Assembly: GCA_916048095.2 (NCBI GenBank) | Contig: OU696575.1 | Location: forward strand, 9,232,468 to 9,296,467 | From: Sacculina carcini | Lineage: Eukaryota > Arthropoda > Thecostraca > Sacculinidae | Length of the DNA stretch: 64,000 bases | Direction of reading: 5' to 3' | Shown: piece by piece, positions 36,686 through 44,398 of the stretch | Numbering within the stretch: the first letter of the stretch is position 1 | Layout of the letters: each line of letters opens with the position of its first letter | Notes under the pieces: generated by a model | What the model saw: the letters and a program-made list of their open reading frames with translations, nothing else | Databases searched by the model: none | Told to the model about the DNA's origin: nothing | Program-made: the position numbers and the translations under genes

Positions 36686-38672
36686 TTCTGTCGGCTGTAT
36701 TGCCGCCATGTATGTGTGTGTGTTGTTATTGTTGTTGTTGGCGTATACCACGTGTGTTTGTGTGTGTCGTGTACATTGGTGTGCAGGCTAGTGTTGTCTG
36801 CGTGTTTTGTTGGTTTATCCTGGCGTCTAATTATCGCTGTATTATGTCATGCATGCGCTGGTAGCGGTGTTCCTCATTGTGTGTGTGTGTGTGTGGGCTG
36901 ATGCTGTAATACACTGAGCTTTTCAGCGCGCTGAGTACGCACGCAGTGTGTACTCAGCCGTGTTTCCCCTAGTGTTGTTTGTTCACTTCCTGTGCAGCAC
37001 TATCCTTCACGTGTTTTCGGCGTTTGATCGGATTTTGTTGGCTCCACAAAACGTTCATGTCATCTTCATCGCACTCAGTAAGTTCCTTTCTCTGTCTCGA
37101 TATGTATATATCCTTCCGCACATCCTTCGTACGAATATAGCGAAATTGTAAATCACAGAATTTCGTCCTAGGACAAAACGAGCATTACATGTTTTATGTA
37201 ATGTGTGTATTCACTATTTACAGAGTACAGGAGATGAGCAAGGCTCAGATTGTCCTGTCTCCAAACCCACTGTTGTCTAATCTAAGCTGAAATTTCCCAT
37301 TTCTGCTTGATTCCAGTACATTCCTTTCGAGACTATTCCAAATGTCGACACACTTATTTGGGAAAGTATACTTGTTAATAGTTGCATATTGTGTGCTTGT
37401 TTGTGTTTATGTAGGTATGTCACCGTACGACGTCGACTACGATATGTACGGCTATGTGGGGGGTTATTTCGCTGCCGCCGGCGCAGGGTACCCGGGCGCT
37501 TGCTACGGTGGCTATCCTGTGTACAGCGTGCACCAGGCACAAGCGCCACCTCCACCTCCGCCCCTGGCCCGACCGCTTGCTGTTACCGCCCCGCCACTGT
37601 CCGAGACACGGCCGGGCGTTAGAGGTCGATTTCGACCGGCAATCATGGTGGGTCACTGATTGAAGACCGTGTGAGTGTGTTGCATTGGGTGTGGGTGTGC
37701 TATTTTCAGTTTTACTTCAGTGTATTTACTGACACAACACACACGACAATTTAGCAATCAGTCAATCAATATATTATATGAAATTCAGCACAAGCACCGG
37801 ATTTTCATCCGTTCATTACATTCACCTACACATTTCGCTTACGGCGTTTAATAGCAGTGGAACGTTACAAAATTGACAAAGTCAATGGACAAACACAGTG
37901 AAATTAAATCAAAAGAGTAATTAGATCAACGAAACCCGAGGCAAAAAAACATTCAATATTTGCTTTTTCAGCCAAAAAATAGTGATAAACAAGGAAAGAC
38001 AGACATGAGGCAGAAATTCATCAACCAGATGGAGTTACATGACCTCAGCTCAGTAATAATACAGCTATTATCTGTGAGCAAAGTGCACTCATATACAAGT
38101 GCGTAAAACAAACACGCAACAGCTAGGCCAAGGCTGAAATCCTTCTTTTGAAACTTTACTTATTATTTTCATTAATTACAGGCAAATCCAGTAGAATGGG
38201 ATGAGTGCAAGCATTGTCGCCCCATGTACCAGAAACGCCCAAAAGATATAGGTAGTTTGAGAAAAACGGGCTGAGTTAGTATGTGAGCCCAAGCGAAACC
38301 CAAAAACTCAATCAGAAAATAATATAGAAGGGCAAAAATGTAATCACACAAGCGAAATCATTCACAAAGGAATTCACAAACACTACAAATACCCACAAAT
38401 TCGCATAAACACACGCGCTACATAACATACAACAATACTGTGTGCACCACACATAACACATGAATCGCTACAAATATATATGTGTGTGTGTGTGTGTGTA
38501 TATATGTATAGCATGTCGGTGGTCGTGGCATGGAGATGGGTGCATCTGGCTACGACGGCATGGCTCAGACACGCGGCGGCTTCGGCTACGCTCGCGGCGG
38601 ATGGCGAATGACACGCAGAAACAATCACATGCAAGGCGAGTGACGATCCACCAGTCATTTTCCTGCCAATAT

Positions 38673-38709
<37 letters not shown>

Positions 38710-39919
38710 GTGCGCTGTGCTTTTGTACATTGTGGATTTGCAATTTGATATTTGTCGCACATAATTTGCGTTGTGTGGTGTACGTACTGGCTTTCTGAAA
38801 TACTTTTTCATTACATCAACATTTAACATCACTGAGGTGATCAATTTCACACAACATTATTCACACAATTTCAATACAACATTATTCACACAATTTCAAT
38901 ACAACATTATTCACACAATTTCAATACAACATTATTCACACAATTTCAATACAACATTATTCACACAATTTTAATACAACATTATTCACACAATTTCAAT
39001 ACAACATTATTCACACAATTTTAATACAACATTATTCACACAATTTCACACAACATTATTCACACAATTTCACACAACATTATTCACACAATTTCAATAC
39101 AACATTATTCACACAATTTTAATACAACATTATTCACACAATTTTATTACAACATTATTCACACAATTTTATTACAACATTATTCACACAATTCAACATA
39201 ATTTCACACAATTTCAATACTTCTGAGATGTAATTTCAATTCACTTGTGCGTATATATATGTGTGTGTGTGTTTGTATTCGTGTGTTTCCTATTTTTATC
39301 TATGTTTACGCAATTGTGTATCTGGTTTATTTGTGTGTGCATATATGTGTATATGTATGCGTGTATGAGTGATTTAGAGACCCTCGGATATAAAGCAGAT
39401 CAAGCGATCTCATATGATATCTCATGAGAGCATGCTTTGGAGTTGTTTTATTTATATTAGCACACATATAATCATTACTCTTTATTTATTGGGGACATTT
39501 CTTTGACATTAGCCCTATATTTTCAAAGCTTTTCATGTAAATTTCTTGATATAGACGCTTGAAAATATCAATTTTGCTGTACTCAATATAATTAAGCGAG
39601 GTAATCGGTGAATATGACGTTATATAATATGAGGTAATTGTTGATAGACGAGGATTCGTCCGCCTATGACGCAGCTCAGCAGTCAGACATGAGTGGGGCC
39701 AATGATAGCCTGGCCGACAATCACAACCAAACTGCATCAGTGACAGTGGCGGATTCAGGGGCAGACTGTGCTGACACGGGCGACGCCAGGCAGGCGGTGG
39801 TCGGAGCTAGTGAGCCGCTGGTGAATGGTGATGACGAGTTGCAAACACAACAACAACAACAACAACAACACACGACCAGTGATGACACGGACACACAATT
39901 CGAACAACAACAGTGGTGA
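23352..39919 (+). CDS. SYNCRIP: hnRNP Q/R (SYNCRIP-like) RNA-binding protein, 12 coding exons
   Basis: Exons: 23352-23490, 24181-24366, 24832-24983, 26092-26268, 27838-27973, 28847-29052, 33759-33908, 34911-35053, 36285-36418, 37415-37647, 38512-38635, 39648-39919 (stop included). They join in phase into 683 residues. An N-terminal acidic domain (AHSDLDERALDALREF, NKSAYLCSAMKTYRQ) precedes three RRMs. RRM1 has VFCGKIPKDIF and GYAFVTF, RRM2 has RLFVGNIPKSKD and GFCFLEY, RRM3 has VLYARNL and YAFIHF. Then follow KPPSDKRKKEE, a Gly/Tyr/Pro-rich region with RGG-like motifs, and an acidic Gln-rich tail ending FEQQQW. Order and motifs match animal SYNCRIP/hnRNP R (fly Syp), nuclear-cytoplasmic regulators of mRNA splicing, stability, transport and translation. 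Introns 7 and 11 use GC donors; the others are GT-AG. The acceptor-like CACTAG just before the ATG suggests an upstream noncoding exon. Exons 9-12 are placed by splice sites and phase, so they are less certain than 1-8. Confidence 0.93.
24377..24590. repeat. (CA)n-rich 5' half of intron 2
   Basis: Starting 10 bp after the donor of exon 2, the intron is almost purely CA-type repeat for over 200 bp, interrupted by short variants. Confidence 0.9.
24658..24813. repeat. (GT)n-rich 3' half of intron 2
   Basis: GT-type repeat runs to within about 20 bp of the exon 3 acceptor (AG at 24830-24831). On the transcript it is complementary to the CA tract at the start of the same intron. Confidence 0.9.
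26470..27300 (-). pseudogene. decayed Tc1-like transposase relic in intron 4
   Basis: Read on the minus strand, scattered pieces in shifting frames resemble a Tc1-type transposase. There is a helix-turn-helix-like segment (VKTVQRRLKDNL), then LTEKHRHNRVDFCRQ, then a stretch resembling the catalytic core (HVAPAQTDKLIKQRLH) further on. Stops and frameshifts are frequent. The plus-strand open frame at 26722-27276 overlaps it and is probably chance. Confidence 0.55.
28547..28579. repeat. (GT)n microsatellite in intron 5
   Basis: A pure GT run of about 16 units. The same intron also has a CA tract shortly after its donor (about 28010-28038) and a GT tract right before its acceptor (about 28823-28841). 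Confidence 0.9.
29924..30600 (+). pseudogene. decayed Tc1/mariner-superfamily transposase in intron 6
   Basis: Pieces in different frames match the transposase at 61760-62799. The N-terminal helix-turn-helix-like part has INENNIKIINGVFRNEDNW; a middle part has NTIRNWLNGEVFLLKNVRP (NTIKNWLDGELITLKKVRP in the other copy). A catalytic-core remnant reads PTIIIDNVPTHDNLEQ (PTFIIDNVPAHTSLE in the other copy). Much of the catalytic domain between the last two parts is missing. No terminal inverted repeats were recognised. Clearly the same family but not the same subfamily as the later copy. Confidence 0.75.
31160..33112. mobile_element. DNA transposon-like element with about 280-bp inverted ends, family unknown
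   Basis: 31160-31438 and 32838-33112 are long inverted repeats of each other: CTCCCGCACTTCCCTCACTT, AAACAATATACCGAAAGAAA and CAATTGTGATCTTGCCTAAA on the left recur as reverse complements on the right, with scattered changes. The 1.4-kb middle has decayed reading frames on the plus strand, for example LPTKRQVFQCFLHLYK (about 31740) and MDKLFDIGAPDAITEIL (32004), that look like pieces of one protein but lack a recognised transposase motif. It lies in intron 6 of the hnRNP gene. Target duplications were not identified. Confidence 0.7.
33465..33552 (-). repeat. possible tRNA-derived SINE head
   Basis: On the minus strand, TTTGGTAGAGCAGCTCGCG resembles a tRNA D-arm (A box) and CGCTCCGAATCCCGG a T-arm (B box). 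The spacing is longer than in a normal tRNA and no acceptor stem pairs, so it is at most a SINE or tRNA relic. Confidence 0.35.
34738..34798 (+). repeat. tRNA-derived SINE head (candidate)
   Basis: GTGGCCTATTGGTACAATACGC resembles a tRNA D-arm, and CTGGGTTCGGAGCCCAG forms a T-arm with a paired stem and B-box-like loop. There is no matching acceptor stem, so a functional tRNA is unlikely. It lies in intron 7 of the hnRNP gene. Confidence 0.5.
35096..35207. mobile_element. very short hAT-like element (candidate)
   Basis: About 112 bp bounded by GCGCTTTTCAACCTG on the left and AGGTTGAGAATCACTG on the right. These are inverted versions of the hAT-type terminus CAGTGGTTTTCAACCT. It lies in intron 8 of the hnRNP gene. 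Confidence 0.5.
35568..35894. mobile_element. hAT miniature element in intron 8
   Basis: The left end AAGTGGTTCTTAACATGGG and right end AAAGGTTGAGAACCACTG are imperfect inverted repeats of the common hAT type. The flanking 8-mers (TACTGGTT / TACGTATT) match at five of eight positions, which could be a decayed target duplication. A related segment occurs in inverse orientation at about 42755-42921. Confidence 0.7.
36222..36261. repeat. (GT)n microsatellite just upstream of exon 9
   Basis: Mostly pure GT, ending 24 bp before the exon 9 acceptor (AG at 36283-36284). Confidence 0.9.
36419..36624 (+). other. possible alternative C-terminal extension of hnRNP exon 9
   Basis: The strong donor GTAAGT at 36419 is the modelled end of exon 9, but the frame stays open past it to TGA at 36622-36624. 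The extension encodes 67 residues (DTGADQWGEYMHAVGMYEDG, then a Pro/Gln/His-rich tail) with base composition like the exon rather than the intron. If the donor is skipped, the protein would end here without the exon 10-12 tail. SYNCRIP-family genes are known to have alternative C-termini; for this species it is inference. Confidence 0.5.
36637..36680. repeat. (CA)n microsatellite in intron 9
   Basis: A pure CA run of about 22 units, shortly after the open extension of exon 9. Confidence 0.95.
38218..38400. repeat. dispersed repeat, copy 2 (first copy at 21062-21262)
   Basis: The same unknown repeat as upstream of the gene, in the same orientation, here in intron 10 of the hnRNP gene. Confidence 0.8.
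38850..39205. repeat. 25-bp minisatellite in intron 11
   Basis: About 14 tandem copies of ACAACATTATTCACACAATT plus TCAAT, with TTAAT, TTATT and shortened CACA variants among later copies. The unit is not a multiple of three and the array lies in an intron. Confidence 0.95.
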
Positions 39920-40062
39920 TCGAATATTTACATAGAACACACACACATACAAACGCATACATATACACACATACACATATATATCGCTATATATACACAG
40001 TATAGACATACATACACTCACATATACACACATACGCACATAAGCACAGGCGTACAGGCTTT

Positions 40063-40145
<83 letters not shown>

Positions 40146-40885
40146 ACAGACACACATATACACAGACAGATGCGCATGATGTCTCGCACACACACACACG
40201 CACACACAAACACACATAAACACACACACACACAGACAGACAAACATGTTTAGTGGCATATGTTGATTGTTGGGTGTGCGAGTGATGTCTGCGTATATGT
40301 TGAGCTTGGTAATGCTATGACTTTGTGTGTGTGTGTGTATGTGTGTGTGTGTTAGGGCCGTGATGTTGTCTGACAACACAGTGCCATTTTGAAATATATA
40401 TGCGTGTGTGTGTGTGTGTGGGTGTGTTGCGTTGATTTGAATGCAAGTGTTGTTGACTGTTGCATCACCAGGCGCGTGCCTCTCAACACCCATGTGATAC
40501 ACTCAAATATTGACATTGTGTATGTGTGCGTGTCTGGGTGGGTGGGTGTTTGTGTAGGATTATGTCTGTGTATGTTTGTGTACGTACTGTTGTTTGCCTG
40601 TCAACGTGTTTGTGTGGGTGTGTTTGTATGATTGTTTGTCTATGTTTGTATGTTTGTTTATATGTGCATGTAACTGCGTGTTAATGTGTGTATGTGTGTG
40701 TGTGTGTGTGTGTCACTACCTCGTCTATGTTGAGCGTTGATGTTATAAGCTTACCGCGGTGTGTATGTGTGTGTATGTGTGGATTGCGAAAAAAATACCT
40801 AACAAATCAACTTTGTTTTTTGCTATGTTTAATTGTTGAGGTGGAATGAATGAATTCCTACATACTATAACTACACCTTTCTGAG
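39920..40885. other. region 3' of the hnRNP gene, microsatellite-rich
   Basis: It holds the presumed 3' untranslated region, then CA, TA and GT arrays. I saw no clear poly(A) signal. Apparent open frames on both strands are translations of the repeats. Confidence 0.5.
40070..40139. repeat. (TA)n microsatellite next to (CA)n
   Basis: About 30 TA units follow directly on a short CA run. The region from 39950 to 40235 is a compound CA/TA array. Confidence 0.95.
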
Positions 40886-40958
40886 TGTATCGGTGGTGCC
40901 GCGGTAGAACACGATCGTGAAGTTCATTAGATCCTGGGTTCGAGACTTGACGGTGGGA
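40886..40958 (+). repeat. tRNA-derived SINE head (tRNA-Gly-like)
   Basis: GTATCGGTGGTGCCGCGGTAG closely resembles the start of tRNA-Gly including the A box, and GGTTCGAGAC at 40937-40946 is a B box. The anticodon arm does not pair well and the acceptor stem does not close, which suits a SINE or tRNA pseudogene. The body downstream has not been delimited. Confidence 0.6.
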
Positions 40959-41304
40959 ATTGTCGTATTGTCTTTCACTGATACAAGTTTCAGGCTGCCT
41001 TATCGGTCAATGCGCATTATCAGGTTCCGGATGTTGGCTCTTCGGTGGGTGCGTGTATGGTTCCCGGTTCTCAGGTCGTGTTTGGTTCGGATTTTGCGGT
41101 TCTTAAATGGTTCAATTGGCTCTAATGTTATTTGGGTTTTTTTAAATGTCAAGTGTTCTTCAGACTCCTCTCCGGGTATTTCTTACGTTACTGTGGTTTT
41201 CAAAGGGTGGTTTTGCAGGTGGTATCCGTTCTGTAGCGACAGAGGATTGTTTGCAAGACAAGGCCCGGCTTTGTCGCAATGGGTCGCTGCTTCCGGTTGT
41301 ATGG

Positions 41305-41690
41305 TGCAGAAGACCCTCCAAATATCGGTCTCAAAGGGATCGATAAGAATTCTACTATTTGGAGGTGTTCTCTGCAGCAGTGGCTATCAGCCATGTTTAA
41401 CTAGAATCGTTCATTTTCACAAAATATTCGTCGAGTATTTACCATTTTGCATATTTCTGAAATGAATCTAACAAGATTTTTCATAAGCCCGGATAATTAT
41501 TCAGCTGCGCGGGGTTCTACTCTGAACGCCATGGTTTTCTTAGGCTGCAGTTTGCAGGAGAGTTATCAATCAATAGTTTCATCAATGTCAGTAGTTTCGT
41601 CAACACATCATTTGAACACATCATTTGTCTCCGATGCAATATTAGTCGGCATTGTCAATGTTTTATGAAGGTCCATAATTCGGTGTGATT
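41305..41690. repeat. fragment related to the Tigger/pogo element at 54916-56747
   Basis: It starts with GACCCTCCAAATATCGGTCTC, similar to the left end of the later element. It shares the interior blocks ATTCAGCTGCGCGG, GCCATGGTTTTC (GTCATGGTTTTG in the other) and TCCGATGCAATA (TCCAATGCAATA), in the same order. No transposase sequence is present, so it is a non-autonomous or partial copy. Confidence 0.7.
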
Positions 41691-41993
41691 TCTCTGGGGG
41701 GCACCATTTTGAGGTCCTAAGCGGTCGTCTAGTTTGTTGTGTGTGTGTGTAAATTTGTAAATTTTCACTGTATTGTCATACACAGAAGAAAGACAATTGT
41801 ACAAGTTGCAAGTATTGTACAAGGTAACGACAATTTTAGGCAACAATCCGTCTATGATCACACGTAAATTTTTAGATATAAGATTTAAGATAAAATATAA
41901 TAGCTCGATGTAGGATATAACGATAAATTAGGTAGACCAGGGGTTATCAACGTTTTGACTATTACATACTCCCAATGGATTGTTGAATATGAT

Positions 41994-42467
41994 GCCATAC
42001 TTACTTATTTGCCAGTATGTCTTCCAGTTCCCCTCACTTACTTATTTGCCAGTATGTCTTCCAGTTCCACGAGTATTTCAATCGCTTGAATTTACTGCAC
42101 TTCAGGTACGGATTATTAGGAAAAACATAATCATTGATAATTTTATTATTCATAAACCGTTGATAATTTATACCAGTACCCAGAAATATATTCCCATACT
42201 CCGTTATTTGGTTCCCATACCTCCATATATGCCATACTTACTTATTTGCCAGTATGTCTTCCAGTTCCCCTCACTTACTTATTTGCCAGTATGTCTTCCA
42301 GTTCCACGAGTATTTCAATCGCTTGAATTTACTGCACTTCAGGTACGGATTATTAGGAAAAACATAATCATTGATAATTTTATTATTCATAAACCGTTGA
42401 TAATTTATACCAGTACCCGGAAATATATTCCCATACTCCAGTATTTGGTTCCCATACCTCCAAGGGG
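41994..42467. repeat. two-copy 237-bp tandem duplication
   Basis: GCCATACTTACTTATTTGCC starts at 41994 and again at 42231, and the following 230 bases match almost perfectly (differences such as CAGAAATAT/CGGAAATAT). Within each copy a 37-bp piece is itself repeated (CTTATTTGCCAGTATGTCTT). The duplication is young. Confidence 0.95.
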
Positions 42468-42754
42468 TATGGATACCCCCGAACAAATACATGTTGGAAG
42501 GGATGTGTGTGTGGCTGTATTAATATGGTGGCCAGTGTATACTGTTAGTACTAGTTCCATATACGCCACGCTGAACGCTATAGGCGGAGTGCAAGTGTTG
42601 TTACCATTGTTCAGCCAACTGCACTTGACCGTGAAAGCCCGCCACCAGGCACATTGTTCCACGACTCCGATCTGTAGTGAGCGCGCGCCTACATACACAT
42701 ACATACAAACAGAACAAATTGGTTTGCTTGCGTTACTTTCGGATTGATTACATC

Positions 42755-42921
42755 ACAGATATCAAGACCAAGCGATGTTGCCTGATTAGCTGCAGCCAAT
42801 TGTGGTCAGGCATAGCTTGACGTCACGATTCATACGAGAATGGGTGAAACAAACCGCCGAACCCCTGAAACTGACTCATCGAAGCCCTGGGGATGGATCG
42901 AACCCAGGTTATGAACCACTG
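42755..42921 (-). repeat. hAT element fragment, inverse copy of 35568-35730
   Basis: In reverse complement it reads CAGTGGTTCATAACCTGGG, then ATGAGTCAGTTTCAGGGGTT and GTGACGTCAAGCTATG, matching the element at 35568 in order. The opposite terminus was not found. Confidence 0.7.
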
Positions 42922-43824
42922 TCTTAGCCAAATGCCACACACACATACATTTTCGGTCCGAAATCGACCACCATCGATCATAGGTCGTCGTATAACAGGG
43001 CGGCAACTGGGGTTTTCAAAACTATACGAATGTTATGACACGTGACAGGCCGCATTTGGCCCACGGGTCTGTTTTCCCTGTATAAATTATTTGATGAGAC
43101 GAAGCAAAAGTATAGGATAGTTTAAGGTTCAAGTGACTTCAAGTGACAGCTGCTACACGGGAAGAAGCCGAAGCTCATGAACACAGGTGTGCCCGTGCAG
43201 CTCGCTACCACCGCAGAACCGACCGTCCACGCTATGACGCCACAAGGACGGAAGACATATTAGTTCATATTTTATCCATACATTAGTTATTAATGCAAAT
43301 TGTGTTCACTTGTCACGCTAGAAACAATACAGAGCATGTTTTCGTAGTTTTGTTGCATGTTTTATTTGTGCTGGTTGGATCGCTGCGTCAAAAATCAGAG
43401 TTGTCCATGCCGCTCAAATATCTACTGTGGCTACAGGTCCCCCTTTCCCATAGGAAAGTATTATTCCCTCATAGGCGGGGGAATCATAGCTGCCCAGCTA
43501 CTCATTGTTGCCTTCTGTTTGTGTTTTAAGTGGGCATACGTTTTCAGAATTTCACCAATCAATAATGTGACATTTTCATATTGTTGGTTGAATGAGTGTT
43601 TAAGCAAGTTCTAGCAAGCTCAAAGCTCACTACATTGTTTCATTCTCGCCATAAATGTCGACAATATCGGCGATACTCGCGCACAAGTTCTTTGTGACGT
43701 CATAATTGTTCTCGGCAAGATGTTATGACAGTAGTGATGGCAATAATAGCCGCTGCCACCATTCATCTCCTCGCCCTGTATTCACAGCTTGAGATACAAC
43801 AACAACATAACTAACTCACATCCT
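42922..43824. other. no gene seen
   Basis: A short stretch at about 43150-43250 translates to TREEAEAHEHRCARAARYHR, a low-complexity basic motif of a type sometimes seen in transposon proteins. It is too short to assign. Confidence 0.4.
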
Positions 43825-44239
43825 TTAATGATGAAACGCACCGGTAGAATGATGTGAGACGAAACCGGACTGGAATGGGTGGAGAATAGGATTTATCACA
43901 GGGGAGAGTTGTTCGTGAATAGCTGACTCAAGGAGTTTGGAAGGAAGACTCAAAAGCGATATAGCACGATAATTGTTAGGACAGTGAGGATCGAAAGAAG
44001 GTTTTTTGAGAATAGGGCAAATAGCATATAGCATATAGCAAATAGCATATAGCATAGCAAATAGCATAGCAAATAGCATAGCAAATAGCATAGCATAGAA
44101 CTATAGCATGTTTGTCGGCTAAGAAGGATCCATGGAGGAAGGAAGAGTTGATCAGATGACAGAAGACTGGAGCCAAGATATGTACATACTCCGAGAGAGC
44201 CGAACAGTTTATAGGATTAAGGGGATCTTCATTCAATCG
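43825..44239 (-). pseudogene. LINE reverse transcriptase fragment split by a microsatellite
   Basis: On the minus strand, an upstream part (SEYVHILAPVFCHLINSSF, then GSFLADKHAIV) and a downstream part (PILKKPSFDPHCPNNYRAIS, LLSLPSKLLE, QSGFVSHHST) are adjacent segments of a Jockey/CR1-type RT before the catalytic box. Between them an expanded GCTATTTGCTAT-type repeat (44019-44108) has replaced or stretched the linking residues. The rest of the LINE is missing. Confidence 0.8.
44019..44108. repeat. microsatellite (unit about AAATAGCATAGC) inside an RT fragment
   Basis: Interleaved ATAGCAA, ATAGCAT and ATAGCATA units extend for about 90 bp within former coding sequence. Confidence 0.9.
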
Positions 44240-44398
44240 CACTTATCATGCACATATCGCACATATCGCTTGAGCACAAGAAGCACAACCGTACACGACC
44301 GAGGTAAAATGTACAATTGTACCGAGGTCAAACGTATGTGTATGTCTGCTGACGGGAGTTGAACGAGTGGACTGGTGGACACGGTGTGATCGAGTGTG

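Noticed and set aside
38850..39205. CRISPR-like array from the 25-bp repeats
   Set aside because: Units are directly adjacent without spacers and lie in an intron; it is a minisatellite.
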